Positions 27,696 to 37,260 of a stretch of DNA of 64,000 nt are shown one piece after another. The position numbers and the translations under genes were made by a program. Within the stretch, counting starts at the first letter, position 1, and each line of letters begins with the position of its first letter. The stretch lies in contig NZ_CP041348.1 of assembly GCF_009834365.1 (NCBI RefSeq), forward strand, positions 864,501 through 928,500, read 5' to 3'. Origin of the DNA: Komagataeibacter xylinus (GTDB lineage Bacteria; Pseudomonadota; Alphaproteobacteria; Acetobacterales; Acetobacteraceae). The notes beneath the pieces were generated by a model. It saw only the letters and a program-made list of their open reading frames with translations, searched no databases and had not been told where the DNA came from.

Positions 27696-28256
27696 CTAGC
27701 CCCCTTTATGTTCGGGAAATTTCTGCGCCAGAATTCCCAGCGTCTCGGCTATGAGGGCGGCGGGCGTTTCCTCAAGATGCACCACGATGGGGTGCTCATC
27801 CGCCGTGGGCGGCTCGAGGGTGGAAAGCTGGCTGGGCAGCAGGCTGGACGGCATGTAATGCCCGCGCCTGCGCTTGAGACGATCGTAGAGCGTGTCCTCA
27901 GGAATTTCCAGATAGATGAACACGATATCCGCCGCCCCATCCGCACGTAGCAGGTCACGGTAGGAGTGTTTGAGCGCGGAGCAGGTCAGGATGCCCCCCT
28001 GCCCCGACGCCACGCGCCCGAGCAGCCATTTGTGGCATTGCTCCAGCCACGGCAGGCGGTCGGCATCGGTCAGGGGAATGCCTGCGGCCATTTTTTCCAC
28101 ATTGGCGCGCGGGTGCAGCAGGTCGCCTTCCTGATAGGGCCAGCCCAGCACGTTGTGCAGCCCTTCGGCCAGCGTGGTCTTGCCGCAGCCCGAAACCCCC
28201 ATGATGACCAGAACCAGCGGCCTGATGCCCTGGTCCTGCAATTGCCGCCCGGTCAT
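27696..28256 (-). CDS. gntK: Gluconokinase
   Basis: This 186-residue kinase phosphorylates gluconate to 6-phosphogluconate. The Walker A motif GVSGCGKTT lies at residues 20-28, and the family segments EGDLLHPRANVEKMAAGIPL, CSALKHSYRDLLR and the RRGHYMPSSLLPSQLSTLEPP lid follow. Oxidative bacteria produce much gluconate, and this gene brings it into the pentose-phosphate pathway. It overlaps the rpiA stop by four bases. Confidence 0.95.
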   Translation of the reverse strand: MTGRQLQDQGIRPLVLVIMGVSGCGKTTLAEGLHNVLGWPYQEGDLLHPRANVEKMAAGIPLTDADRLPWLEQCHKWLLGRVASGQGGILTCSALKHSYRDLLRADGAADIVFIYLEIPEDTLYDRLKRRRGHYMPSSLLPSQLSTLEPPTADEHPIVVHLEETPAALIAETLGILAQKFPEHKGG

Positions 28257-28957
28257 GCCACTTCCAGCCGCTGCAGGCCATCGGCGGTCGCCACGATCAC
28301 CTCCGACGTGCGGCCAATGAACAGCCCGGTCTCGATCACGCCCACGATCTGCTCAAGCTGGCGCTGCAGGCCAACGGAATCGGCAATCGGGCCGAAGTGG
28401 CAGTCAAGGATCATGTTGCCACCATCGGTCACGAACACATTGCCGCCCCGATCCAGGCGCTGGGTGATCCTGGCACCAAGCGCTTCAAGCTGGCGGGCGG
28501 TGCTGGTCCAGCCAAAGTTGGCGACTTCCACCGGCACGGGCACGCGCGCGCCCAGCCGCTCGACCAGCTTGCTGTCATCCACCACCACCACGAATTTGCG
28601 CGCGGCGGCAGCCACGATCTTCTCGCGGAACAGCGCACCGCCCAGCCCCTTGATCAGGTTGAGCGTACCGAGTTCGACCTCATCGGCACCATCGATGTCG
28701 ATATCGATCTGCGGATGGGTGGCGAAGGTAACCAGTTTGATGCCGTGCGAGCGCGCCTGCTCGGCCGAGCGCTCGGATGTAGGAATGGCACAAAAGCGCA
28801 GGCCATCCGCCCAGCGGCGGCCAAGCTCCTCGATCATGAAGGCCGACGTGCTGCCCGAGCCAAGGCCGACCACCATGCCTTCCTTGACCATGTCGGCGGC
28901 TTCGATGGCGGCCTGCCGCTTCAGTTCTGCCCGTGGGTCCGCGTTATGGGTGGACAT
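28253..28957 (-). CDS. rpiA: Ribose-5-phosphate isomerase A
   Basis: RpiA (234 residues) interconverts ribose 5-phosphate and ribulose 5-phosphate. The motifs GLGSGSTSAFMIEELGRR, DIDIDGADEVE, LIKGLGGALFREKIVA and FVVVVDDSKLVERLG are complete. The ATG at 28957 has AGGAAGAGGAAG upstream. It begins a tightly coupled leftward set (rpiA, gntK, phosphatase, kinase). Confidence 0.96.
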   Translation of the reverse strand: MSTHNADPRAELKRQAAIEAADMVKEGMVVGLGSGSTSAFMIEELGRRWADGLRFCAIPTSERSAEQARSHGIKLVTFATHPQIDIDIDGADEVELGTLNLIKGLGGALFREKIVAAAARKFVVVVDDSKLVERLGARVPVPVEVANFGWTSTARQLEALGARITQRLDRGGNVFVTDGGNMILDCHFGPIADSVGLQRQLEQIVGVIETGLFIGRTSEVIVATADGLQRLEVA

Positions 28958-29055
28958 GCGCTGCTTCCTCTTCCTGCGGGGCATCCCGGCTGCGGGTGCC
29001 CCGTCGTTTTTATTTGGCCCTGCACCGTATCACGCCGATACGATACGCCACGCAC

Positions 29056-29796
29056 TTATTGCCCCGCCGCCGCCTTGTCCATAAGCCAGATGAGTTCGCC
29101 CTCGGTCGTGATATGACTGGCAGGCTCCGCCGGATCGCCCGCGCGCACTTTTGCAAAGGCTTCACGCTTGCCGGCACCCGCGAGCATGAACACCACATGC
29201 CGGCTGGAATGGATGGCGGGATAGGTGAGCGTAAGACGTGTATGCGGCGCATCATCAGGCACGCAGGTCGAGACCCAGAGCTTTTTCTCCTCCAGCACGG
29301 GCTGGCGGGGAAAGAGCGAGGCGGTATGCCCGTTATCGCCCAGCCCCAGCATCACCACATCGAATAACGGGCGACCGGGTTCCAGCACCCTGCCGCCATA
29401 AACCGCTTCAAGCTCCGCCTGATACCTTGCCGCCGCCTGCGCCGGGTCGCCCGAGGTGGGCATGGGGTGCACGTTGGCGGGCGGCACCGTTACGTGCGCC
29501 AGCATCTCGGTCTCGACCATGTTGTAATTGCTGGCCGCATCACTTTCGGGCACGAAGCGCTCATCGCCAAAGAAGAACTGCGTGTTCGTCCACGGGAAGC
29601 GATCACGATATTCAGCAGACGCCAGGATCTGGTACAGCCGCTTGGGCGTGGACCCGCCTGAAAGGGCCAGCACGAACGGGCCATCCTTTTTGGCCAGCGC
29701 CTGTCCGGTCAGCCACTTCGCCATGTGTTGGGCAATGGCCTCGGCATCGGGCAGCACCACCATCGCGCCCGTTTTCACATCATGTCCACCGGTCAT
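29056..29796 (-). CDS. pgl: 6-phosphogluconolactonase
   Basis: This 246-residue DevB/SOL-type lactonase hydrolyses 6-phosphogluconolactone. It shows FVLALSGGSTPKRLYQIL, FFFGDERFVPESDAASNY and VVMLGLGDNGHTASLFPRQP, the substrate-binding and catalytic motifs. The ATG at 29796 begins one base after the stop of the HAD gene upstream, so the two are translationally coupled; longer frames overlap that gene. Confidence 0.95.
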   Translation of the reverse strand: MTGGHDVKTGAMVVLPDAEAIAQHMAKWLTGQALAKKDGPFVLALSGGSTPKRLYQILASAEYRDRFPWTNTQFFFGDERFVPESDAASNYNMVETEMLAHVTVPPANVHPMPTSGDPAQAAARYQAELEAVYGGRVLEPGRPLFDVVMLGLGDNGHTASLFPRQPVLEEKKLWVSTCVPDDAPHTRLTLTYPAIHSSRHVVFMLAGAGKREAFAKVRAGDPAEPASHITTEGELIWLMDKAAAGQ

Positions 29797-29797
29797 C

Positions 29798-30628
29798 TCA
29801 CGCATCCCCCAGCACGAATTTCTCGATTCCATTGGCGAATCCTTCCTCCTCGCACGAGGTGGAGACATAGGTCGCCTGCTTCTGCACCTCGGGGCTTGCC
29901 TGCCCCATGGCGATCGACATGCCGCTCTTGCGGAACATCAGCACATCATTGGGCTGGTCGCCCAGTGTCACCATCTGGCTGGCGGGAATGCCCAGCAGGC
30001 GTTCGAGCGTCATCACCACGCCGCCCTTGTTGGCGTCCCTGTTGGTCACGTCCACGTAGTACGGCTGCGACAGCGCGGCCGAGGCCGTATCACCCAGCGC
30101 CTGCTGCAGGTCATGCTCGAGGCGCTTCATCAGATCGAGGTCATCGCTCACCCCGGTGATCTTGACCACCTGATCCAGCTTCGCCTCGACATTGCCGACC
30201 ACGGGCGGGAACTTGACCGTCCACTGCTCGCGCGCCACGTGCGGAGCGTCGAGTTTGGAGACGATCCAGTCATTGCCGTTATACACCCATGGGTCGGCCT
30301 TGTGGTCGCGGATGATGCCGATCACCTTGCGCGCGGTCTCGACTGGCAGGGTGCGGGCCTCGATCACGGTAAAATCGGGTTTGACCATCATGCCGCCATT
30401 GAAGCCCGCGATCGGCTCTGAAATTTTCAGCGGATCGATCACCATCTTCATGCCCTTGGGCGGGCGGCCACTGGTAATGGTGAACAGTATGCCCCGCTCA
30501 CGCAGGCGCTCGACCGCGCGGATGGCGCGTGGGGTCAGGATCTTGTCCTTCGTGACCAGTGTGCCATCCACATCGGCCAGCACCAGCCTGATCTGGCCTG
30601 CTGGCGTTCCGGCTGCGTCGTGGGGCAT
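29798..30628 (-). CDS. HAD-superfamily Cof-type phosphatase (copy 1)
   Basis: This 276-residue protein has the HAD motifs LADVDGTLV (nucleophile Asp), TSGRPPKG (motif II), a lysine in DANKGG (motif III) and TLGDQPNDVLMF (motif IV), with a C2-type Cof cap domain. Such enzymes dephosphorylate sugar phosphates or similar metabolites. The ATG at 30628 has GGGAGAGG upstream. It is a tandem paralogue of the next gene and sits between zwf and pgl. Confidence 0.88.
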   Translation of the reverse strand: MPHDAAGTPAGQIRLVLADVDGTLVTKDKILTPRAIRAVERLRERGILFTITSGRPPKGMKMVIDPLKISEPIAGFNGGMMVKPDFTVIEARTLPVETARKVIGIIRDHKADPWVYNGNDWIVSKLDAPHVAREQWTVKFPPVVGNVEAKLDQVVKITGVSDDLDLMKRLEHDLQQALGDTASAALSQPYYVDVTNRDANKGGVVMTLERLLGIPASQMVTLGDQPNDVLMFRKSGMSIAMGQASPEVQKQATYVSTSCEEEGFANGIEKFVLGDA

Positions 30629-30656
30629 GTCGCCTCTCCCTTCTGTGCCGTGCCCC

Positions 30657-31493
30657 TCAGGAGCGGGGCAGGACAAAGTTTTCCATCGCGTAGGCCCAGC
30701 CATCATCGGTGTTGGGCCGGGTTACGAAACGGGCATGGGCCTTGACGTTATCAAGCGCGTTGCCCATCGCGATGCTGACCCCCGCTTCCTTCAGCATGGG
30801 GATGTCGTTGTTCATATCCCCGATGCATGCCGTATCCCGGATATCAATATCCAGCAATTTAGCCAGTTCTTTTGCTGCATAGCCCTTGTTCGCCTGCGGG
30901 TGCGTAATATCAAGGTAGATGGACGAGGACTGGTGTACGCTCGCCTTGCCCCCCAGCATGTTTGCAAGGTCGCGTTCCACGCCCGGCAATGCGGCCGGGT
31001 CGCTGGCCACGCCCATGATCTTGCCCACGTCGACATAATGACCGGCAAAATCATCCACCCGCACGGGCGTGGTCTGCACCACTTCGCGCTCATGGGCGAC
31101 CTGTGGCGTGTCATCACGGCGCACCAGCCAGTCATGGCCAATGAACAGCCATGGCTCGACCCCGTGGTCGATCAGGAATTCAACTGCCCTCTGCGCCACC
31201 ACCGGCTCAAGCGACAGGCGCTCGCGGATGGTGCCATCAGGCGCGCAGATCAGGCCGCCATTAAGCCCCGCGATGGGCTCACGGATATCAAGGGCGCGAA
31301 CGAACTGCATCATGCCGCGCGGGGCGCGGCTGCTGATGAGGCTGAGCCTGATACCCGCCGCCCGCAAATCGGCTGCCGCCCTGTGGGCAGCGGGGGTAAT
31401 CACACGCTCGGGCGTAATCAGGGTGCCATCGATATCGGACACCACAAGCCTGACGGCATGCGGGCGGGAAACGGGTGTGGTCATGGGCATCAT
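30657..31493 (-). CDS. HAD-superfamily Cof-type phosphatase (copy 2)
   Basis: This 278-residue paralogue of the neighbouring HAD protein has the corresponding motifs VSDIDGTLIT, SSRAPRGM, QANKGYA and CIGDMNNDIPML. Its start overlaps the zwf stop by four bases (ATGA), so it is co-translated with zwf. The duplicated pair inside a pentose-phosphate block suggests an action on pathway phosphate esters, but the substrate is unknown. Confidence 0.88.
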   Translation of the reverse strand: MMPMTTPVSRPHAVRLVVSDIDGTLITPERVITPAAHRAAADLRAAGIRLSLISSRAPRGMMQFVRALDIREPIAGLNGGLICAPDGTIRERLSLEPVVAQRAVEFLIDHGVEPWLFIGHDWLVRRDDTPQVAHEREVVQTTPVRVDDFAGHYVDVGKIMGVASDPAALPGVERDLANMLGGKASVHQSSSIYLDITHPQANKGYAAKELAKLLDIDIRDTACIGDMNNDIPMLKEAGVSIAMGNALDNVKAHARFVTRPNTDDGWAYAMENFVLPRS

Positions 31494-33019
31494 CCAATTT
31501 TAAGCCAGTGGCGGTGGTCGCGGGCCAGCAGGGCATCGGCGGCTTCCGGCCCTTCGCTCCCGGCGGCGTAAAAGGCAAGGCTGCGGGCATCCTGCCCCCA
31601 GTCCAGCACCGGCTGCACGGCGCGCCAGCCTGCCTCGATATTGTCGGCGCGCTGGAACAGGGTCGCATCGCCAATCATGCAGTCATAGATCAGGGTCTCA
31701 TACCCCGTGCTTGGCCCTTCGCTGAACCATTCGGCGTAATCAAACTTCATGCGCACGCCGCCCAGCCTGACCGAGGGGCCGGGAATCTTGGCCGAGAACT
31801 GCATGGTCACCCCTTCGGTCGGCTGGATGTGGATGACCATGATATTGGGGGCAAGCTTGTCCACCGGCGTGTCACGGAACAGGGCATAGGGCGCGGACTT
31901 GAAGTGGATGGCGATCTCGGTCTTGCGCGCCGCCAGCCGCTTGCCGGTGCGCACGTAAAACGGCACCCCCGCCCAGCGCCAGTTATCGATGCCGAATTTC
32001 ATGGCAACGTACGTCTCGGTCAGGGAATGCGGGTCAACACCCGGCTCCTGCCGGTAGCCCGGCACGGCCTTCGTACCCACCATGCCCGGCGCGTACTGCC
32101 CGCGCACCACGTCGGCTGGGGCAAGGGGGTGTATGGCGTCGAGCACCTTGGTCTTTTCGTTGCGCACGGCATCGGCATCGAACGAGATGGGCGCCTCCAT
32201 CGCTGTCATGGCCAGGAGCTGCATGACGTGGTTGGGCACCATGTCACGCAGGGCGCCGGTGCCTTCATAGAATTTGGCCCGCTGTTCCACGCCCACGGTC
32301 TCGGCTGCGGTGATCTGCACGTGGTCGATGTTCTGGCGGTTCCATAGCGGCTCAAAAAACCCGTTGGAAAAGCGCAGGGCGAGGATGTTCTGCACCGTCT
32401 CCTTACCCAGATAGTGATCGATGCGGTAGACCTGCTGCTCCTCAAGCATGTTGAGCAGCCGCGTATTGAGCGCGATGGCCGATTGCAGGTCGTGGCCGAA
32501 GGGTTTTTCCACGATCACGCGGCGGAAGGCATCCGGGCCTTCGCGCACCAGCCCCGCCTCGCCCAGCCGGTCCACGATGGGGCCAAAGAAGCGGGCCGCC
32601 ACGGCCAGATAGAAGATGCAGTTCTGCCCCGCCGTGACCTCGGCTACGGCCTGATAGGTCTGCACGGATTCAAAGTCGCCCTGCACGTAGCGGATGCGTG
32701 GCAGCATCCACGCCCACACATCCTCGCGCAGGCTGACGGCCTCCGCACCCCGGCGGGCGGTAAAATCCTCAAGGGCCGTACGCACGTTGTCGCGCAGCTG
32801 TTCATCGGTCAGGTCCGCGCGGTCAACGGCCACGATGCCAAAGCCATCATCAAGCAGCCCGGCACAGGCCAGATTGTATATGGCGGGGAGCAGAAGGCGG
32901 CGGGTGAGGTCGCCGCCACCACCAAAGATGACGAACGAACCCGGCGGGCTGCGCCGGGGGGCGGCTTCATGGTGCGTGTCACCCACCTGCGAGACTGCTG
33001 AGGCGATAATGTTTTCCAT
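31490..33019 (-). CDS. zwf: Glucose-6-phosphate 1-dehydrogenase
   Basis: This 509-residue enzyme opens the oxidative pentose-phosphate pathway. The coenzyme site FVIFGGGGDLTRRLLLPAIYNL, the EKPFGHD segment and the catalytic RIDHYLGKETVQN motif are all intact. The N-terminus is slightly extended before the Rossmann fold. It follows gnd by about 150 bases in the same direction and heads the zwf-HAD-HAD-pgl run. Confidence 0.97.
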   Translation of the reverse strand: MENIIASAVSQVGDTHHEAAPRRSPPGSFVIFGGGGDLTRRLLLPAIYNLACAGLLDDGFGIVAVDRADLTDEQLRDNVRTALEDFTARRGAEAVSLREDVWAWMLPRIRYVQGDFESVQTYQAVAEVTAGQNCIFYLAVAARFFGPIVDRLGEAGLVREGPDAFRRVIVEKPFGHDLQSAIALNTRLLNMLEEQQVYRIDHYLGKETVQNILALRFSNGFFEPLWNRQNIDHVQITAAETVGVEQRAKFYEGTGALRDMVPNHVMQLLAMTAMEAPISFDADAVRNEKTKVLDAIHPLAPADVVRGQYAPGMVGTKAVPGYRQEPGVDPHSLTETYVAMKFGIDNWRWAGVPFYVRTGKRLAARKTEIAIHFKSAPYALFRDTPVDKLAPNIMVIHIQPTEGVTMQFSAKIPGPSVRLGGVRMKFDYAEWFSEGPSTGYETLIYDCMIGDATLFQRADNIEAGWRAVQPVLDWGQDARSLAFYAAGSEGPEAADALLARDHRHWLKIG

Positions 33020-33115
33020 TGTGCTGCTGTCCCTGAACTGTGTTCGCTATAATCCTCCCCCGGCTGTTCCGGTTGCAGTCATTAAGCGCTGTCATTTCAT
33101 GGGGAACAGCCAGAG

Positions 33116-33144
33116 CCTGCCCAGATGCCTAGCATCCGGGCAGG
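33116..33144 (-). other. Hairpin between gnd and zwf
   Basis: CCTGCCC and GGGCAGG arms, with an inner GATGC/GCATC stem, form a stable hairpin 27 bases after the gnd stop. There is no T tract on the transcribed strand, so it is more likely an mRNA-stability or processing element than an efficient terminator. Confidence 0.45.
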
Positions 33145-33170
33145 CAGTCAGTTACCGGCCAGGCGTCGGG

Positions 33171-34169
33171 TCAGTTATTCGTACCCTCAATGTGACCGCC
33201 AAAGCCAAAACGCATGGCGGACAGCATCTTCTCGGCAAAGTTGTTGCCGGTGCGCGAGCGGAAGCGCGTAAACAGCGAGGCGGTGATGACGGGCACGGGC
33301 ACCGCTTCCTCGATCGCGGCCTCGATGGTCCAGCGGCCTTCGCCGGAATCGGCCACGTCGCCCTTGTAGTTAGACAGGTCCGGGTTGCCTGCCAGCGCAC
33401 TGGCCGAAAGGTCGAGCAGCCACGACGAGACCACGCTGCCGCGCCGCCACACCTCGGCAATATCGGCCATGTTCAGGTCGAAACGCTGGTTCTCGGGCAG
33501 GGCATCGATGTTCTTGGACTTCATCACGTCAAACCCTTCGGCGAAGGCCTGCATGATGCCGTATTCGATCCCGTTATGGACCATCTTCACGAAATGGCCC
33601 GAACCCGCCGGGCCGCAATGCAGGTAGCCCTGCTCGGCGCGCGGGTCAAAGCCGGGCTTGTCGCGGCCCGGCGTGCGCGCAATGTCACCAATGCCCGGTG
33701 CGAGCGCTGACAGGATCGGGTCGATATGATCGGTGGCTTCCTTCGTGCCGCCGTACATCATGCAGTAGCCGCGCTCCAGCCCCCACACGCCGCCCGAGGT
33801 GCCGACATCGACATAGTCGATGCCCTTCCTGACCAGCTCGGCCGCGCGGCGGATGTCATCCTTGTAGAAGGAATTGCCGCCATCGATCACGATGTCGCCC
33901 TTGCCCATCAGGCCAGCAAGTTCCTGCACCGCCTGCTCGGTCACTTCACCCGCGGGCAGCATGAGCCAGATGATCTTGCGGCCCGTAAGCTTGCCTACCA
34001 TGTCCGCAAGCCCGGTGGCGGCGGTGGCGCGGCCCCCTTCGGCCTGCTCGCACACCTTGGCGGTCACGGCAGGATCACGGTCAAAAGCCACCACATCATG
34101 GCCATGGCGGGTCAGGCGGATGGAAATGTTGCCGCCCATCTTGCCAAGGCCAACAATACCGATTTGCAT
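33171..34169 (-). CDS. gnd: 6-phosphogluconate dehydrogenase (decarboxylating), short form
   Basis: This 332-residue protein oxidises 6-phosphogluconate to ribulose 5-phosphate and CO2. It has [19 protein letters not shown] (nucleotide site), [14 protein letters not shown], and [19 protein letters not shown] with the catalytic lysine. The short length is typical of the NAD-preferring GntZ/YqeC-type group, unlike the 470-residue enterobacterial form. The ATG is preceded by AGGAGTGTTAGATC. Confidence 0.94.
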   Translation of the reverse strand: MQIGIVGLGKMGGNISIRLTRHGHDVVAFDRDPAVTAKVCEQAEGGRATAATGLADMVGKLTGRKIIWLMLPAGEVTEQAVQELAGLMGKGDIVIDGGNSFYKDDIRRAAELVRKGIDYVDVGTSGGVWGLERGYCMMYGGTKEATDHIDPILSALAPGIGDIARTPGRDKPGFDPRAEQGYLHCGPAGSGHFVKMVHNGIEYGIMQAFAEGFDVMKSKNIDALPENQRFDLNMADIAEVWRRGSVVSSWLLDLSASALAGNPDLSNYKGDVADSGEGRWTIEAAIEEAVPVPVITASLFTRFRSRTGNNFAEKMLSAMRFGFGGHIEGTNN

Positions 34170-34245
34170 GATCTAACACTCCTGGAAGCGGGATAGGCCC
34201 GTAGTCCTATCGCCTCGGGCGCCATTTCCCAATGACTCCCGTCAA

Positions 34246-34283
34246 ACAAAAAACCCGCCCCGCCAGAGGCGGGACGGGCGGGC
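34246..34283 (-). terminator. Terminator of tal-pgi
   Basis: On the reverse strand, nested CCCGCC/GGCGGG arms around TCT are followed by T6 (the A run at 34248-34253 on the + strand). It sits just after the tal-pgi stop and could partly insulate gnd. Confidence 0.8.
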
Positions 34284-34290
34284 GGCTGGC

Positions 34291-37149
34291 TCAGACCGCG
34301 TGGGCGATATCAAGCCCGAGTTTTTCAAGCCCTGCTTTCAGGTCGCCATGGATGTGCACCCGCAGCACGCGGCGGCCACGTTCGGCAAGCACCTCCATGT
34401 CGCCCCGCGCCTGGGCTTCCTTCACGATGCTGAAGGTATATTTCTCACCCGGCACCGGCAGGTTCACTTCATCATCGCAGGTGATCTGCACGAACACGCC
34501 CGTGTCAGGCCCGCCCTTGTAGGCCTGACCCGTGGAATGCTGGAAGCGGGGGCCAAATTCGGCCGCCGTTGCCAGCTTCAGCCCGTCACGCAGGCCAAGC
34601 CGCGCCTTCTGGATCCATTCGCGCGTGAAGGTGTCACGGTCGATATAGGCCAGCAGGGCCACGTAATCACCAGCCTTGGCACGTGCAAAATGGGCCTTGA
34701 GAATGGCCTCCGCCGTCGTGGCGCCGCCAAGCGCCTGCACGTTTTTGGGGTCGGCATAGAAGGCGAACGGGCCATCCTTGGCGAACGGCTCGTAGGGCGG
34801 GAGTTTGCCGGTCTCGTTATAGGCGGTGGTGATCTTCTTGGTCTCGATCTTCGATTCCTCGACATCGGGCTGGTTGAACGGATTGATCCCGATCACCGCA
34901 CCGGCCACCGCGGTCGCGAACTCCCAGCGGAAGAACTCCTCAAGCACCTGACGGCGCTCATGCAGCTCGATGGTCACCACCGGCTCGCCTGCCTCGACCA
35001 GGGCCGCGAAGGCGGCATCCTGCTTCGGGCACGGATCCTCGGCCAGGCGCAGATAGGTGAACACGCGGTCCTTGCCATATACGCCCGGCTTGCCAATCGT
35101 CTCGTCATCGATGGGGATCAGGCCACGCCCGTCCTTGCCGGTCGATTCCGCAATCAGCTGCTCGAGCCATGCACCCATGTCGTAAATGCCGGGGGATGCG
35201 ATGATCGTCACCTTGTCGCGACCAAAGTCGCGTGCGGCCACGCCAAGCACGGCGCCGAGCACCACGCCGGGGTTCTGCGCAGGCGGCACGGAGGCGGCAC
35301 AGGACTTCTCGCCGCGCTGGGCGGATTCGAGCAGCAGCCTGAGCGGCAGGCCCGCCACGGCGGCGGGCACCATGCCGAAATCGGACAGCACGGAGTAGCG
35401 GCCACCGATCTGTTTCTCGCCGTAGAAGATCTTCCAGAAGCCGTCCTTCTTCGCCACGTCTTCCATGTGCGAGCCGGGATCGGTCACGGTGATGAAGTGC
35501 GAGCCCACTTTGTCGCCGAGCACCTTCCTGGCCTGATCGAAGAAATAGGCCTTGAGGATGTTGGGCTCGAGCGTGCCGCCGGACTTGGACGAGACGATGA
35601 ACAGCGTCTTGCTGATGTCGATCTTTTTCTCGAAATCACGCACCTGCTGCGGGTCCGTGCTGTCGAGCACGTAAAGATGCGGGAAGCCCTCATGCTTGCC
35701 AAAGGTCTGGGCCAGCACTTCCGGGCCGAGGCTCGAGCCGCCCATGCCCAGCAAAAGCGCATCGCGGAAGCCGCGCGCTTTCACCTCGGCCTGGAAATCC
35801 TCGAATTTGGAGAGTGCGGCCACCTGGTCATCGGTGATGTCGAGCCATTTAAGCCAGCTTGCCTCGTCCTTGCCGGTCCAGACAGTGGCGTCCTTGTCCC
35901 ACACGCGGCGCACGGTGCCGTCCTTGCGCCAGGCTTCCAGCTCTGCATCGACTGCCTTGTGCAGGTCGGCAGGCAGCTTGAGCGCGGTCGAGGTGACCTT
36001 GTTGCCCAGGAACGCCGCCTGCTTGGCCGCGACCGAGCCGAGCAGGTCGTCAAACGCATCGGCAAAGGAGGCCACGCCTTCATCGACCAGCTTGCGCGTA
36101 ACACCATCAAGGTCGAGGCCAAGGCTCTTTGCCTCATCGAGTACCCGCAGCGCCCCCGTCACGTCCTGTGTCAGCGTTTCGGCCACCTTGCCATGTTCAC
36201 GGAAGGCATCAAACGTGGCTGGCGGAATGGTGTTGACCGTGTCGGGGCCGATCAGGCCATCGACATACACCACGTCGCTATAGGTCTTGTCCTTGGTGCC
36301 GGTGCTTGCCCACAGCAGGCGCTGCGGGTTCGCACCCGCCTCGGCCAGCTTTTTCCAGCGCGGGCTTGCGGTCACTTCGCGCCAGTATTCATAGGCTGCC
36401 TTGGCATTGGCGATGGCGACCTTGCCGCGCAGCGCCTTGAGTTCAGCCGAATGCCTGTCGCCTGCGGCCACGCGGGCGTCGATTTCCTTGTCGATCTTCA
36501 CATCGATGCGACTGACGAAGAAGGACGCGACCGAGGCGATGCCCTTCACGCTCTCGCCCCGGCTCAGGCGGTCTTCCAGCCCGGTGATGTAGGCTTCGAG
36601 CACCTTCTTGTAGGCATCGATGGAGAAGAGCAGTGTGACGTTGATGCTCAGCCCTTCGGCAATGGCGGCGCGGATGGCGGGAACGCCTTCCTCCGTGCCG
36701 GGAATCTTGATCATAAGGTTGCGGGCACCGACCGCTTTCCACAGACGCAGCGCCTCGTGCAGCGTGCCCTTGGTGTCACGCGCAAGATAGGGCGACACCT
36801 CGAGGCTGACATAACCGTCGAGCCCCTGCGTCTGTTCATAGACGGGGTAGAGCACTTTGGCTGCGGCCCGGATGTCATCAATGGCAAGCAGTTCGTACAG
36901 CGCGCCCGCGTCAACTACCTGATGTGCCAGCACATCGCGGATCTGGGCATCGTAGTCGGTGCCCTGGCCCATCGCCTTCTGGAAGATGGCGGGGTTGGAG
37001 GTCACACCCTTGAGGCCATCTTCCTCGACCAGCTTCTTCAGGCTGCCATTTTCGGTATAGGAGCGCTGGATGAAGTCCAGCCAGGGGGACTGACCCAGAC
37101 GCGCCAGTTCCTTTAATGGATTTTCAGCACCAGATTCACGCGCACTCAT
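34291..37149 (-). CDS. Bifunctional transaldolase / phosphoglucose isomerase
   Basis: This 952-residue fusion has a transaldolase domain over about residues 1-365, with the Schiff-base lysine K148 in NLMIKIPGTEEG. It continues into a phosphoglucose isomerase domain (about 385-950) with LLGMGGSSLGPEVLAQTFG, FIVSSKSGGTLEPN and GINPFNQPDVEESK. It links the non-oxidative pentose-phosphate branch directly to glucose 6-phosphate. Fusions of this order are known in Gluconobacter and relatives. Confidence 0.96.
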   Translation of the reverse strand: MSARESGAENPLKELARLGQSPWLDFIQRSYTENGSLKKLVEEDGLKGVTSNPAIFQKAMGQGTDYDAQIRDVLAHQVVDAGALYELLAIDDIRAAAKVLYPVYEQTQGLDGYVSLEVSPYLARDTKGTLHEALRLWKAVGARNLMIKIPGTEEGVPAIRAAIAEGLSINVTLLFSIDAYKKVLEAYITGLEDRLSRGESVKGIASVASFFVSRIDVKIDKEIDARVAAGDRHSAELKALRGKVAIANAKAAYEYWREVTASPRWKKLAEAGANPQRLLWASTGTKDKTYSDVVYVDGLIGPDTVNTIPPATFDAFREHGKVAETLTQDVTGALRVLDEAKSLGLDLDGVTRKLVDEGVASFADAFDDLLGSVAAKQAAFLGNKVTSTALKLPADLHKAVDAELEAWRKDGTVRRVWDKDATVWTGKDEASWLKWLDITDDQVAALSKFEDFQAEVKARGFRDALLLGMGGSSLGPEVLAQTFGKHEGFPHLYVLDSTDPQQVRDFEKKIDISKTLFIVSSKSGGTLEPNILKAYFFDQARKVLGDKVGSHFITVTDPGSHMEDVAKKDGFWKIFYGEKQIGGRYSVLSDFGMVPAAVAGLPLRLLLESAQRGEKSCAASVPPAQNPGVVLGAVLGVAARDFGRDKVTIIASPGIYDMGAWLEQLIAESTGKDGRGLIPIDDETIGKPGVYGKDRVFTYLRLAEDPCPKQDAAFAALVEAGEPVVTIELHERRQVLEEFFRWEFATAVAGAVIGINPFNQPDVEESKIETKKITTAYNETGKLPPYEPFAKDGPFAFYADPKNVQALGGATTAEAILKAHFARAKAGDYVALLAYIDRDTFTREWIQKARLGLRDGLKLATAAEFGPRFQHSTGQAYKGGPDTGVFVQITCDDEVNLPVPGEKYTFSIVKEAQARGDMEVLAERGRRVLRVHIHGDLKAGLEKLGLDIAHAV

Positions 37150-37212
37150 TGACTGTGCTTCCTTTACTTTTCAGCAATACGGCAAACCCGCACTACCAAT
37201 ACTACTTTGCTC

Positions 37213-37257
37213 AAAAACACGACAGGCAGGACTGAATGTCCTGCCTGCCTGCGTGTT
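37213..37257 (-). terminator. Hairpin downstream of tkt
   Basis: On the reverse strand the GCAGGAC/GTCCTGC core with outer AACACG/CGTGTT arms forms a long stem ending in GTGTTTTTG, right after the tkt stop. It may attenuate transcription into tal-pgi. Confidence 0.7.
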
Positions 37258-37260
37258 CTT

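Noticed and set aside
34300..37116. A 938-residue open frame on the + strand opposite tal-pgi
   Set aside because: It is a high-GC mirror frame of a real, strongly conserved gene and has no recognisable domain.
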